The position numbers and the translations under genes were made by a program. Shown here one piece after another: positions 1-10,009 of a stretch of DNA of 64,000 nt (the stretch's first letter is position 1; every line of letters starts with the position of its first letter). Source of the DNA: Rana temporaria (Eukaryota > Chordata > Amphibia > Anura > Ranidae); the NCBI RefSeq assembly GCF_905171775.1, contig NC_053496.1, positions 180,019,759-180,083,758 on the forward strand, in the 5' to 3' direction. The notes under the pieces are model-generated. The model saw only the letters and a program-made list of their open reading frames with translations. It did no database searches and was not told the origin of the DNA.

Positions 1-486
1 TCTCGCACACTGGACACGAATAAGGACGCTCGTCGGTGTGACTTTTCATGTGTCTGAGGAGGTGTCCTTTCCAACTGAAACTCTTCCCGCACTCTGAGCA
101 TTGATACGGACGCTCCACCGCGTTTGTCGGAAGACCCGCCTGTGATGGAAAACCTTCATCGACTTCAGAACACTGGATTATTTTAGGACCTTTGTGGGAA
201 GAAGTATCTAAACTATTGGAAGGAGATCCTGGTGGATTAGATGGATCCAAGGATATATCTGCAACGTGAAAGCTTGGGTGGATCTCGCTGGTCACAGTAT
301 GCGACTTCTGAAAGGATTCTTCGGGTTGAGAGGGATCTATGGAGCTATCCACATAGTAAGGTTTGTGATGCAACGGTTGAGTATCGGTGTTTGCTTCCGG
401 AGAGTATTCTACAACGTCATCGTCTTCTACAGTGTAGTCCAGGGATGCAATTTGATGTCTTTCCGTGGTCGTAGCATTGTGTCCAC
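1..486 (-). CDS. C2H2 zinc-finger terminal exon, partial (third copy of the ZNF-A last exon)
   Basis: A minus-strand reading frame is open from an acceptor (polypyrimidine then AACAG, exon base 486) to the left edge. It has no ATG of its own. It enters in the phase GT-GGA-CAC, the phase used by all last exons of this family here. After an acidic, Ser/Pro-rich spacer of about 120 residues containing YYVDSSIDPS comes one complete finger (YQCSECGKSF...HLLRHMKSH) and the start of a second (YSCPVCE), cut by the window edge. The spacer aligns with those at 2405-2979 and 6816-7507, so this is a tandem duplicate of the same exon. It could be an alternative last exon of ZNF-A or a stranded copy. The frame is intact over the visible part. 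Confidence 0.8.
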
Positions 487-611
487 CTGTTCACAATCAT
501 AACAACAATATAAAATTAGCAAACAAAAAACCGAGGAAAGGAGAATAAAGGGGGTCAGCACAAAGAAAGGGGCAACAGAACACAAAGTCTCTCTACTTCG
601 ATGGTCTAAAT

Positions 612-740
612 CAGTGGCCTCCAAACTGCGGCCCGGGGGCCGGATGTGGCCCTTTGCTTGCTATTATATGACCCTTGGGGCACTATTTAATTCACCGACA
701 TCAATAATGGTTCACAATTCCTACCAATGACACCAACTAC
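612..740. mobile_element. Truncated hAT-type short element
   Basis: The stretch beginning at CAGTGGCCTCCAAACTGCGG matches the start of the intact elements at 28093-28434 and 37599-37938 (CAGGGGTCTCCAAACT ends), then diverges. The second terminal repeat is not found, so this is a 5' fragment. From about 740 to 895 I see nothing recognisable. Confidence 0.6.
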
Positions 741-899
741 GATCCCAGCGATCCTTCGATCTACATGTGTACTAAACGTGCTACACTGGCGATCACCCTC
801 ATCCTAATTGTAGATGCTGTTACATTCCTGTCTGGACGTGGCAGTGAGTAATCCGCACATTTTCTTTAAAGGCCGGAATTGCAAAAGCAGAAACTGTTA

Positions 900-1176
900 A
901 GCCTTGTACACACACGACCGGTATTCTGTAACGTTTTCTTTTGGTCGGGAAAACCAGCCGTGTGTATGCTCCCTAGCAGTTTTCCTGACCGAAAAACTGT
1001 GGGGAAAAATATTAGAACATGTCCTATTTTTTCCCGCCGTGAATGGCTGCATTTTTTTCCTTGCAGTTTTCCTAAGGGGAAAAACTGCCGTGGAGCATAC
1101 ACATGGCAGGCTTTCCCGACCAAAGCTCTCAGGCAGTTTTCCTGTTGGGAAAACTGGCCGTGTGTACACGGGGAAA
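900..1176. mobile_element. Palindromic Harbinger-like MITE (CGTACACACG family), degraded
   Basis: Begins GCCTTGTACACACACGACCGG after TTA and ends near GGCCGTGTGTACACGGGG. It contains internal inverted copies of CGTGTGTA/TACACACG and GGAAAACTG blocks. It abuts the 42-bp minisatellite on its right, so the right terminal duplication cannot be read. Confidence 0.6.
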
Positions 1177-1204
1177 AGTGACCGAGCCGGTTCTCAGTTT
1201 ACCC

Positions 1205-2240
1205 CTCGGGTTTGCACCTCTGGCCACATACAGTTCTGCATACACCAGCGCCCCCCGCACCTCTGGCCACATACAGTACTGCATATACCAGCACCCCCCG
1301 CACGTCTGGCCACATACAGTACTGCATATACCAGCACCCCCCGCACCTCTGGCCACATACAGTTCTGCATACACCCGCACCTCTGGCCACATACAGTACT
1401 GCATATACCAGCACCCCCCGCACCTCTGGCCACAAACACCAGTGCCCCCCGCACCTCTGGCCACACAGTTCTGCATACACCAGCGCCCCCACACCTCTGG
1501 CCACATACACTAACGCCCCCCACACCTCTGGCCACATACACCAACACCCCCGCACCTCTGGCCACATACAGTTCTGCATACACCAGCACCTCCCGCACCT
1601 CTGGCCACATACAGTACTGCATATACCAGCGCCCCCCGCACCTCTGGCCACATACACCATCGCCCCCTGCACCTCTGGCCACATACAGTTCTGCATACAC
1701 CAGTGCCCCCCACACCTCTGGCCACGTACACCAGCGCCCCCCGCACCTCTGGCCACATACAGTTCTGCATACACCAGCGCCCCCCACACCTCTGGCCACA
1801 TACACCAGCGCCCCCCCCCCCCCCCCCTGCACCTCTGGTCACATACAGTTCTGCATACGCCAGCGCACCCCGCACCTCTGGTCACATACAGTTCTGCATA
1901 CACCAGCGCCCCCCGCACCTCTGGTCACATACACCAGCGCCCCCCGCACCTCTGGCCACATACAGTTCTGCATACACCAGCGCCCCCCGCACCTCAGGCC
2001 ACATACAGTACTGCATAAACCAGCACCCCCGCACCTCTGGCCACATACAGTACTGCATACACCAGCGCCACCCGCACCTCTGGCTACATACAGTACTGCA
2101 TACACCAGCGCCCCCCCACACCTCTGGCTACATACAGTACTGCATACACCAGCGCCCCCCGCACCTCTGGCCACATACAGTACTGCATACACCAGTGCCC
2201 CCGCACCTCTGGCCACATATATTTCTGCATACACCGTCTC
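1205..2240. repeat. 42-bp GC-rich minisatellite
   Basis: Tandem array of a roughly 42-bp unit (CACCTCTGGCCACATACAG plus TTCTGCATACACCAGCGCCCC), with shorter 27-bp variants lacking the TTCTGCATA part and one poly-C slip at about 1810-1828. Because 42 and 27 are multiples of three, several frames on both strands stay open for hundreds of codons (up to 460 codons on the plus strand). These are by-products of the repeat. No gene signal was seen. Confidence 0.95.
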
Positions 2241-2404
2241 CCCTGTGAAGCTATCTATTCAGAGTGAAACATTTCCCACATCCTAAATATGAAAAAATAT
2301 TTTAAACTTCTCTTGTGTGAAAGTAGGGCTGTTTTCAGCATTAAACATTTCCCGCAAGCTAGACAGGAAAAAGATCTCTTAAGAAAGAAAGTTGTGCTTT
2401 CTGG

Positions 2405-2979
2405 TTAAACCATTCCCACACTCTGAACATGAAGATTCTCACCGGTGTGTAATCTCTGGTGTCTAAGAAGGTCTCCTCTGTGTTTGAAACATTTCCCGCA
2501 CTGTACACAGGAATAAGGACGCTCGTCGGTGTGACATTTCATGTGCCGGAGGAGGTGTCCTTTCCAGTTGAAACCTTTCCCGCACTCCGAACACTGATAT
2601 GGAAGCTCCACCGGGTTCATTCTTGGATCCTCAGTAACAGACGCCTGGGATGTAAAACCTTCATTGACTTCAGAACACAGAATGACGTCGTCGTCGTCTT
2701 GGTGGAAGGATGTATCCAAACTACGGGAAGACGATCTCTGGGGAACGGGAGGTTCCAAGGAGCTCTCCGCAGCGCGAAGCCTTGGGTGGACTTCATTGGG
2801 AAGAGCATGCGACTTATAAAACGAATCTTCGGGTTTGGAGGAATCCATCGATCGATCCACATAGTAAGGGCTGTGATGTAGAATTTCAGGGTCGGGGTTT
2901 GCTTCTGGAGAATAATCGGCAATGTCAATGACTTCTATATTATAGTCAAGAGATAACTTATCCATGGTGGGATGTCCAC
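2405..2979 (-). CDS. C2H2 zinc-finger terminal exon, short and frayed (second copy of the ZNF-A last exon)
   Basis: The acceptor is at 2980-2981 (TTTCTGATAG) and the exon starts GT-GGA-CAT in the family phase. The spacer (YYVDRSMDSSKPEDS motif, then an Asp run near residue 95) is followed by two full fingers, YQCSECGKGF...HMKCH and YSCVQCGKCF...HQRLH, joined by a TDERP linker. After HTGE the frame shifts: the residues needed for a third finger (SCSECG-like) are visible one base out of frame, and the reading frame stops at 2405. Two fingers is far below the usual 5-15. It is either a decaying duplicate or a short alternative last exon of ZNF-A. Confidence 0.7.
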
Positions 2980-3050
2980 CTATCAGAAAGAAGTATGTCA
3001 TTAAAACTAACAAAAACATTTTGTGCGGTCAACAGTTGTCTACAGATATA
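2980..3050. other. Intron stub left of the Tc1 insertion
   Basis: Short intronic sequence holding the acceptor for the 2405-2979 exon and ending at the TA where the Tc1-type element is inserted. Confidence 0.5.
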
Positions 3051-3243
3051 CAGTCATGGCCGAAATTGTTGGCACCCCGGAAATTGTGAAATTGAGTATT
3101 TCTCACAGAAAAGTATTGCAGTAGCACATGTTTTGCTATACTCATGTTTATTCCCTTTGTGTGTATTGGGAAAAAAAGCAAATTGGACATAATGTTACAC
3201 AAAACTCCAAAAATGGGCTGGTCAAAATTCTTGGCACCCTTAA

Positions 3244-3722
3244 AGCGGAGGTTCACCCTAAAAAACATCTATATACCATTACATCCAGCATACTTCCGAC
3301 ATCTACAGTATGCGTTTTTTTTTTTTGCAGTACATACCGTTTTATTGAGTGGGTGTTCCTATAGGTTAGATGATTGATGTCTGGTGAAAAACTTCCCCTG
3401 GCGCATAAGGCGCGTCACCAGTTTTCCGTAACTAGCCGACCTTCGAGTTGGCTCTATATAGCGCCTGCGCAGTCAGCTCTACACGGCGGGCGCAGGCGCC
3501 GTATAGAGCCGACTCGCAGGTCGGCTAGTTACGGAAAACTGGTGATGCGCCTTATGCGCCAGGGGAAGTTTTTCACCAGACGTCAATCATCTAACCTCTG
3601 AATAGGAACGCCCGAAAATAACAATAAAACGGTATGTACGGCAAAAAAAAAACAGCATACTGTAGATGTCGGAAGTATGCTGGATGTTATGGTATATACA
3701 TGTTTTAGGGTGAACCTCTGCT
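3244..3722. mobile_element. Palindromic TTAA-target MITE nested in Tc1
   Basis: TIR AGCGGAGGTTCACCCTAAAA, flanked on both sides by TTAA (3240-3243 and 3723-3726), as in piggyBac-like elements. Almost the whole element is self-complementary: arms meet at about 3480-3500 around GCGCCTGCGC/GGCGCAGGCGCC. A relative lies at 22875-23389. Confidence 0.85.
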
Positions 3723-3727
3723 TTAAC

Positions 3728-4788
3728 TTAATATTTGGTTGCACACCCTTTGGAAAAAATAAGTGAAATCAGTCGCTTCCTATAACCATCAATAAGCTTC
3801 TTACACCTCTCACCCGGAATTTTGGACCTCTCTTCCTTTGCAAACTGCTCCAGGTCTCTCTTATTGGAAGGGCTCCTTTTCCCAGCAGCAATTTTAAGAT
3901 CTCTCCACAGGTGTTCAATGGGATTTAGATCTGGACTCGTCGCTGGCCACTTTAGAACTCTCCAGCGCTTTGTTGCCATCCGTTTCTGGGTGCTTTTTGA
4001 CGTATGTTTGGGGACATTGTCCTGCTAGAAGACCCAAGATCTCGGACACAAACCCAGCTTTCTGGCACTGGGCTCTACAGTGCGACCCAAAATCCTTTGG
4101 TAATCCTCAGATTTCATGATGCCTTGCACACATTCAAGGCACCCAGTGCCAGAGTCAGCAAAACGACATTGAATCTCCACCATATTTCACTGCAGGTACT
4201 GTGTTCTTTTCTTTGTAGGCCTCATTCCATTTTCGGTAAACAGTAGAATGATGTGCTTTACCAAAAAGCTCCATCTTGGTCTCATCTGTCCACAAGACGT
4301 TTTCCCAGAAGGATTTTGGCTTACTCAAGTACATCTTGGCAAACTGTAGTCTTGCTTTTTTTATGTCTCTGTGTCAACAGTGAGGACCTCCTGGGTCTCC
4401 TGCCATAGCGTTTCATTTCATTTAAATGTCGACGGATAGTTGGCACTGACACGGACGCTCCCTGAGCCTGCAGGACAGCTTGAATCTCTTTGGAACTTGT
4501 TTGGGGCGGCTTATCCACCATCCGGACTATCCCGCGTTGCAACCTTTCATCAATTTTTCTCTTCCGTCCACGCCCAGGGAGATTAGCTACAGTGCCGGGG
4601 GTTGCAAACTTCTTGATAATGTTGCGCACTGTGGACAAAGGCAAATCTAGATCTCTGGAGATGGACTTGTAACCTTGAGATTGTTGATATTTTTCCACAA
4701 TTTTGGTTCTCAAGTCCTCAGACAGTTCTCTTCTCCTCCTCTTTCTGTTGTCCATGCTTAGTGTGGCACACACAGACACCCAATGCAA
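3728..4788 (-). pseudogene. Tc1-type transposase, inactivated
   Basis: The N-terminal part (4321-4788) starts upstream of a basic RKRRRRELSED segment and contains the paired helix-turn-helix DNA-binding region (KIVEKYQQSQGYKSISRDL, PLSTVRNIIKKF) and the GRGRKRK linker of Tc1 transposases. It stops after about 155 codons. The C-terminal part (3728-3979 and just upstream) has QDNVPKHT, which holds the second catalytic Asp, and SPDLNPIEHLW, which holds the catalytic Glu of the DD34E triad. A TAG stop directly precedes the QDN codons, and frame is lost between the halves. The protein cannot be made in one piece. Confidence 0.88.
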
Positions 4789-4795
4789 AGACTAA

Positions 4796-5181
4796 TGCTG
4801 GCCATACACTATACGAAAATTTGGTCGTTCAGACAGTTCTTTTCGTTTTGTCGAACAGTTAATGGGCACAAAATCGAAAATCGTTGGGACATTTTTGAGC
4901 CGAAAAAACGAAGGACACATTTGGAAATTTTCTGCCGAACGAGCGATAAATCGGAAGGTTAATGTGTTTCCCGTCTGAACTTTCTGCACTAGGTATATGT
5001 AAAAAAAACAAACCAATTTTTTTTTAAATTTATGTCCACTGAACGATTTATCGGTCATTACATGATGGCACTATCATTTGCGCTCAAGACCGAACGTTCG
5101 TTTTTCGAAAGTTCGCTCGAACGATTTTTTCGTGGAGATACACTCCACGAAAAAATCGTCCGAGCGAACTTTCGAAAAACA
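4796..5181. mobile_element. Short palindromic element nested in Tc1, 3-bp TAA duplication
   Basis: Inserted in the Tc1 5' leader. TAA is duplicated at 4793-4795 and 5182-5184, and removal restores the sequence CAAAGACTAAGTGCAC. The right part is a strong hairpin (about 5095-5180: TTTTTCGAAAGTTCGCTCGA against its complement, loop GATACA). The 3-bp TWA target is typical of PIF/Harbinger. Confidence 0.75.
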
Positions 5182-5280
5182 TAAGTGCACTTCTCTCCTT
5201 TCTTTCTGCTTTCAGGTATGATTTTTATATTGCTCACACCTGTTGCTTGCCCCAGGTGAGTTTAAAGGAGCATCACATGC

Positions 5281-6257
5281 TTGACCACTTAAGGACCGCC
5301 TAACGCCGATATACGTCGGCAGAATGGCACGGCTGGGCACAATCACGTACCTGTACGTGATTGTATAATGCCCAGCCGCGGGTCGCGGGCACGCGTGACC
5401 CGGTCCGAAGCTCCGTGACTGGGACCGCGGGACCCGATCGCCGCTGGAGTCCCGCGATCGGTCCCCGGAGCTGAAGAACGGGGAGAGCTGTGTGTAAACT
5501 TCACTGTGGCAGCGTCAGCAATCGTGTGATCCCTTTTTATAGGGATACACAATCGATGACGTCACACCTACAGCCACACCCCCCTACAGTTCGAAACACA
5601 TATTAGGTCACACATAACCCCATCAGCACCTCCTTGTGGTTAACTCCCAAACTGCAATTGTCATTTCCACAGTAAACAATGCATTTTAAATGCATTTTTT
5701 GCTGTGAAAATGACAATGGTCCCAAAAATGTGTCAAAATTGTCCGAAGTGTCCGCCATAATGTCGCAGTCACAGAATAAAAAAGCTGATCGTCGCCATTA
5801 GTAGTAAAAATTTTTTTTATAAAAATGCAATAAAACTATCCCCTATTTTGTAAACGCTATAAATTTTGCGCAAACCAACCGATAAACGTTTATTGCGATT
5901 TTTTTTTTTTTTTTTTTTTACCAAAAATAGGTAGAAGAATACGTATCGGCCTAAACTGAGGGAAAAAATAACATTTTTATATACTTTTGGGGGATATTTA
6001 TTATGGCAAAAAGTAAAAAATATTGAATTTTTTTCAAAATTGTCGCTCTATTTTTGTTTATAGCGCAAAAAATAAAAACTGCAGAGGTGATCAAATACCA
6101 CCAAAAGAAAGCTCTATTTGTGGGGAAAAAAAGGACGTCAATTTTGTATGGGAGCCACGTCGCGCGACCGCGCAATTGTCTGTTAAATCGACGCAGTGCC
6201 GAATCGCAAAAACTGTCTGGGTCCTTTACCTGCCTAAAAGGTCCAGGTCTTAAGTGG
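5281..6257. mobile_element. 977-bp interspersed element with an unusually long (15-19 bp) target duplication
   Basis: The Tc1 sequence TTAAAGGAGCATCACATGC occurs at 5262-5280 and again at 6258-6276, exactly flanking this insert. The insert begins TTGACCACTTAAGGACC and ends GGTCTTAAGTGG(TTAA), so it has short terminal inverted repeats as well. Inside are CGCCGATATACGTCGGCAG and an A/T-rich right half. A truncated relative begins at 7539. No coding region. The class is unclear: the TIRs suggest a DNA element and the long duplication suggests target-primed insertion. Confidence 0.7.
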
Positions 6258-6526
6258 TTAAAGGAGCATCACATGCATAAAACAATCTTATTTATCCACA
6301 ATTTTGAAAGGGCGACAAGAATTTGGACCAGCCCACTTTTGGAGTTTGGTGTGACATTATGTCCAATTAGCTTTTTTCGTTTTGTTCCAATAAACACAAA
6401 GGGAATAAACATGTGTATAGCAAAACATGTGTTACTGCAATACTTTTCTGTGAGAAATACTTGATTTTCTGGAAAAATTTCTGAGGTGCCAACAATTTTG
6501 GACACGACTGTAATAATAGTCTATAA

Positions 6527-6662
6527 CAGTGATGGTGAACCTTGGCACCCCAGATGTTTTGGAACTACATTTCCCATGATGGTCAACTACATTGCAGAGT
6601 ACATGAGCATCATGGGAAATGTAGTTCCAAAACATCTGGGGAGCCAAGGTTCACCACCACTG
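6527..6662. mobile_element. hAT MITE, 136 bp
   Basis: Ends CAGTGATGGTGAACC and its complement at 6662, nearly perfect palindrome (TTTTGGAACTACATTTCCC arms), exact 8-bp duplication GTCTATAA at 6519-6526 and 6663-6670. Confidence 0.9.
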
Positions 6663-6815
6663 GTCTATAAAATACCACCATTCATCTATCATTATCCCAT
6701 CAGTGGGCATTGTATTTCTCATACATAATTAGGTCTGATTTAAAAAAGGAAAAACATTTCCCAAACTCTAAAGAGGAAAAAGGGCGCTCACCAGAGTGTC
6801 GGAAAAGGTGTCCCT

Positions 6816-7507
6816 TCAGACACGAAAAAGGGCATTCTCACATGTGATTTTTCTGATTAAAACTTTTCCCACACTCGACAAACAACTCTTACCTGTGTGA
6901 CTTTTCAGATGTGTAGTAAGGTCGTGTCTCCGTGTGAAACATTTCCCACACTCCGGACATGAAAAAGGACGCTCACCGGTGTGACATCTCTGGTGTCTAA
7001 GAAGGTCGGCTCTGTGTTTGAAACATTTCTCGCACTCTGGGCACGAATAAGGGCGCTCGTCGGTGTGACATTTCATGTGCCTGAGGAGGTGTCCTTTCCA
7101 ATTGAAACCTTTCCCGCACTCTGAACACTGATACGGACGCTCCCCTACGTTTGTCCTTTCAGCAAGAGACGACTGGGATGGAAAACCTTCATTGACTTCA
7201 GACCACGGGATTAATTTATCGTCTTTGTGTGAAATATCTAAATGACTGGAAGACGACCTCCATGGATCCGAGGATCTGTCATCAACATGAAGTCCTGGGT
7301 GGATTTCATTGGGAAGAGTAAGGGACTCATCAAAAGAATCTTCAGGTTTTGAGGAATCCATCGATCGATCCACATAGTAAGGTCTGTGGTGTATTTTCGG
7401 AGGATCGTGGATCGCTTCTGAAGAATATTCTACAAGGTCAACATCTTCTGCGTTATGTTCCAGAGATAAAGTCTGAGGTCTCTCCGGGGGAGTCACATCG
7501 TGTCCAC
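6816..7507 (-). CDS. ZNF-A terminal exon: three C2H2 fingers, frayed C-terminus
   Basis: Acceptor TTCCAACAG at 7508-7516; the exon begins GT-GGA-CAC, so its first codon is completed by the single G at the end of the 8426-8567 exon (Gly-Gly-His). An acidic spacer of about 135 residues precedes three intact fingers: YQCSECGKGF..HMKCH, YSCPECEKCF..HQRCH and FSCPECGKCF..HLKSH. Predicted contact residues (-1,2,3,6) are W/G/H/R, H/A/D/R and R/H/D/T. After HTGK a frameshift scrambles a fourth finger (VECGKSFNQKNHM is visible one frame over), and the frame ends at TGA, 6816-6818. The protein is therefore probably a functional-length KRAB factor with a shrunken DNA-binding array, or is becoming a pseudogene. 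Confidence 0.82.
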
Positions 7508-7538
7508 CTGTTGGAAAGAAGTGGGAGAAGGCAGGACG

Positions 7539-7870
7539 TTAACCGCTTGCCGACCGGCTCACGCAGATATACGTTGGCAGAATGGCACCTACAGGCAGAT
7601 CAACGTACCTATACGTCCCCTTTGAGTTGCAGAATCGTGGGCGCGCACGCTCCGCCGCGAGCTCCGTGAGTGTGATCGCAGGTCTCGCAGACTCAATGTC
7701 CACGGGGAGTCCCGCGATCGTCTCACGGAGAGGAAGAGCGGGGAAATGCAGATGTAATCAAGGCATTTCCCCATTCTTCCTAGTAACAGGACACTGATCA
7801 CAGCTCCCTCTAATCGGGAACGGTGATCAGTGTCGTGTCACATGTAGCCCATCTCCCCTACAGTTAGAAC
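7539..7870. repeat. Truncated copy of the TTAACCACTTAAGGACC element
   Basis: Begins TTAACCGCTTGCCGACCGGC and contains GCAGATATACGTTGGCAGAATGGCAC, matching the left part of the 5281-6257 element. The right terminus is missing. Confidence 0.6.
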
Positions 7871-7879
7871 ACATCCCTA

Positions 7880-8345
7880 GGACACACTTAAAGAGTTAGT
7901 AAAGAGTTTTTTAATAACAAACATGTCATACTTACCTCCACTGTGCAGCTCGTTTTGCACAGAGTGGCCCCGATCCTCATCTTCTGGGGTCCCTCGGCGG
8001 CTGTCTCGGCTCCTCCCTTGAAGAGCTAACCCCTGTACTGGGAAGCACTCTCCCAAGGGGGTTAGCTTGCCTGCGCGCTCCCGTGATACAGTGTCTGCCA
8101 TAGTCGCTGACTGTATCACTCAGCCCCGCCCCCGGCGTGCACCGCGTCATTGATTTGAGGGCAGCAGCGGGAGTCAATGGCTACGCTATCAATCATCCAA
8201 TGAATGAGCCGAGAAGCCAGCGCGTTCACGACGTGGGACTTTCGACTGCTTAGGTAAGTAAATGGGAGGGGGGGCTTGTAAGCATTGAATGTTTTTTCCT
8301 CCTAATTCATACGATGGTGAAAAAACGCAAAGCTTTAAAACCCGT
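7880..8345. other. Intron, probably old interspersed repeat
   Basis: G+C-rich stretch with an inverted repeat around 8000-8060 (AGCTAACCCC / GGGGTTAGCT) and flanking A/T segments. It looks like a degenerate palindromic element. No frame or terminal duplication could be supported. Confidence 0.3.
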
Positions 8346-8425
8346 TCAGCACCCCCCCCCCCTTTTGGCATTGCTCGAAAAAAATATAAAAGCAAAACCG
8401 TTCTGCTTTCGTTTTTACAACTTAC

Positions 8426-8567
8426 CTGTGCCAAGGTCTAGAGAAGATCCCTCCTCTTTAACGGTCACCGTCATTCCAAATTCCTCTGTAGACCGAGGAT
8501 CACCTCTCACAGATCCTACACCTTCTTCCGCTTTAACCTCAACTTTTACGTTCATCGGTTTTTCCAC
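8426..8567 (-). CDS. ZNF-A acidic KVEVK exon
   Basis: Acceptor TATGTTTTTTAG at 8568-8579, donor CACAG|GTAAGT at 8425. The 142 nt read from phase 0: VEKPMNVKVEVKAEEG, a short VRGDPRS segment, TVTVKEEGSSLDLGT and one leftover G. This is the acidic/charged exon that in frog KRAB-ZNF genes joins the linker exon to the finger exon. The KVEVK and VKEE motifs, and the phases (0 in, 1 out) that fit both neighbours, support it. KxEVK-type motifs in related proteins resemble sumoylation sites; here that is inference. Confidence 0.85.
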
Positions 8568-8657
8568 CTAAAAAACATAGAATGGTAGAAATAACATCTT
8601 GAAAACAGGAGAGCTAACAACCCCGGAATACATTCAAAGGGTTGAGGTTTTATCTAC

Positions 8658-9877
8658 CTGATGATGGAGAGGGATGGTGAGATCTTCCTGTGTGGAATCC
8701 CGGGAATACAGAGGACGGGGACATCTCTCTGGTGGATTCACTTTACTGGATCTATCAACCTGATGATGGAGAGGGATGGGGAGATCTTCCTGTGTGGAAT
8801 CCCTGGAATATCGAGGACCAGGACATCTTTCTGGTGGATTCACTTTACTGGATCCATCAACTTGATGATGGTGGGGGATGGGGAGATCTGCCTTTGTGGA
8901 ATCCCGGGAATATCGAGGACGAGGACAACTTTCTGGTAGGTTTCTGGTACTGGCTCCATCTACCTGATGATGGTGAGGGATGGTGAGATCTTCCTGTGTG
9001 GAATCCCTGGAATATCGAGGACCAGGACATCTTTCTGGTGGATTCACTTTACTGGATCCATCAACTTGATGATGGTGGGGGATGGGGAGATCTGCCTTTG
9101 TGGAATCCCGAGAATATCGAGGACGAGGACAACTTTCTGGTAGGTTTCTGGTACTGGCTCCATCTACCTGATGATGGTGAGGGATGGCGAGATCTTCCTG
9201 TGTGGAATCCCTGGAATATCGAGGACCAGGACGTCTTTCTGGTGGATTCACTTTACTGGATCCATCAACCTGATGATGGTGGGGGATGGTGAGATCTGCC
9301 TTTGTGGAATCCCAGGAATATCGAGGACGAAGACAAATTTCTGGTAGGTTTCTGGTACTGGATCCTTCTACCTGATGATGGTGAGGGATGGTGAGATCTT
9401 CCTGTGTGAAATCCCTGGAATATCGAGGACCAGGACATCTTTCTGGTGGATTCACTTTACTGGATCCATCAACCTGATGATGGTGGGGGATGGTGAGATC
9501 TGCCTTTGTGGAATCCCAGGAATATTGAGGACGAAGACAAATTTCTGGTAGGTTTCTGGTACTGGATCCATCTACCTGATGATGGTGGGGGGTGGTGTGA
9601 TCTTCCTGTGTGGAATCTCGGAAATACAGAGGACGAGGACATCTCTCTGGTGGGTTCACATTACTGGATCCATCTACCTGATGATGGTGAGGGATGGTGT
9701 GACCTTCCTGTGTTGAATCCCGGGAATACAGAGGACGGGGACATCTCTCTGGTGGGTTTTCAATACTGGATCTATCTACCTGATCATGGTGAACGATGTT
9801 ATGATCCTCCTTTGTGGAATCCTTGGAATATTGAGGAAATGGACATCTCTCTGGTGGGTTCCCATTACTGGATCCAT
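8658..9877 (-). CDS. ZNF-A linker exon expanded to twelve 34-residue repeats
   Basis: Acceptor TTTCCTACAG before 9877, donor CATCAG|GTAGAT at 8657. The exon starts with two bases (AT) that complete the G left by the KRAB exon to Asp, and ends in phase 0. The frame is open for 406 codons. They form 12 units of the frog linker module (GSSxxNPPERCPRPLYSRDS then TQEDxTIPHHHQVD), where relatives (for example 52939-53036 here) have one. Units 4-11 alternate two types: KVNPPERCPGPRYSRD and TRNLPExCxRPRYSxD. Growth therefore proceeded by 204-bp dimers. No known domain; rich in Pro, His, Ser and Asp, predicted disordered. Frame is kept in every unit although the donor-like CAGGTAGAT recurs at each boundary. 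Confidence 0.85.
8658..9877. repeat. 102-bp coding tandem repeat
   Basis: Spacing of GGTGGATTCACTTTACTGG between copies is exactly 102 bp (8731, 8833). Copies at about 8870-9480 are almost identical in pairs 204 bp apart, so the most recent growth was of dimers. Confidence 0.95.
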
Positions 9878-10009
9878 CTGTAGGAAACACACACACTGAC
9901 TGAATACATTGTTTCTATGTGTTTATTAGATGATGGGGGATCTAGGTGGACCCACTGTACTGAGCTCTCCTTTAAAATAATGTGCACCACCCTACAGTTT
10001 GGGCCCCAC

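Larger units (their letters stand above)
3051..6510 (-). mobile_element. Tc1/mariner transposon carrying three nested insertions
   Basis: Long terminal inverted repeats start at 3051 (CAGTCATGGCCGAAATTGTT) and end at 6510 (its complement, GACACGACTG), each flanked by TA at 3049-3050 and 6511-6512. Inner TIR sequence matches over about 130 bp. Total span is 3460 bp. Removing the insertions 3244-3722, 4796-5181 and 5281-6257 with one duplication each leaves about 1.6 kb, the usual Tc1 size. The transposase is on the minus strand and broken. The element sits in the intron between the first and second terminal finger exons of ZNF-A. Confidence 0.9.

Noticed and set aside
904..2286. 460-codon plus-strand open frame of Pro/His/Thr-rich repeats, and long frames on the other strand
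   Set aside because: It is the 42-bp minisatellite: period divisible by three keeps several frames open on both strands, with no splice sites, start context or family match.
8661..9883. Plus-strand frames (WNPGNIEDEDNFLVGFWYWL-type repeats) across the linker exon
   Set aside because: Antisense shadow of the 102-bp coding repeat; the minus strand has matching splice sites, phases and a known module.
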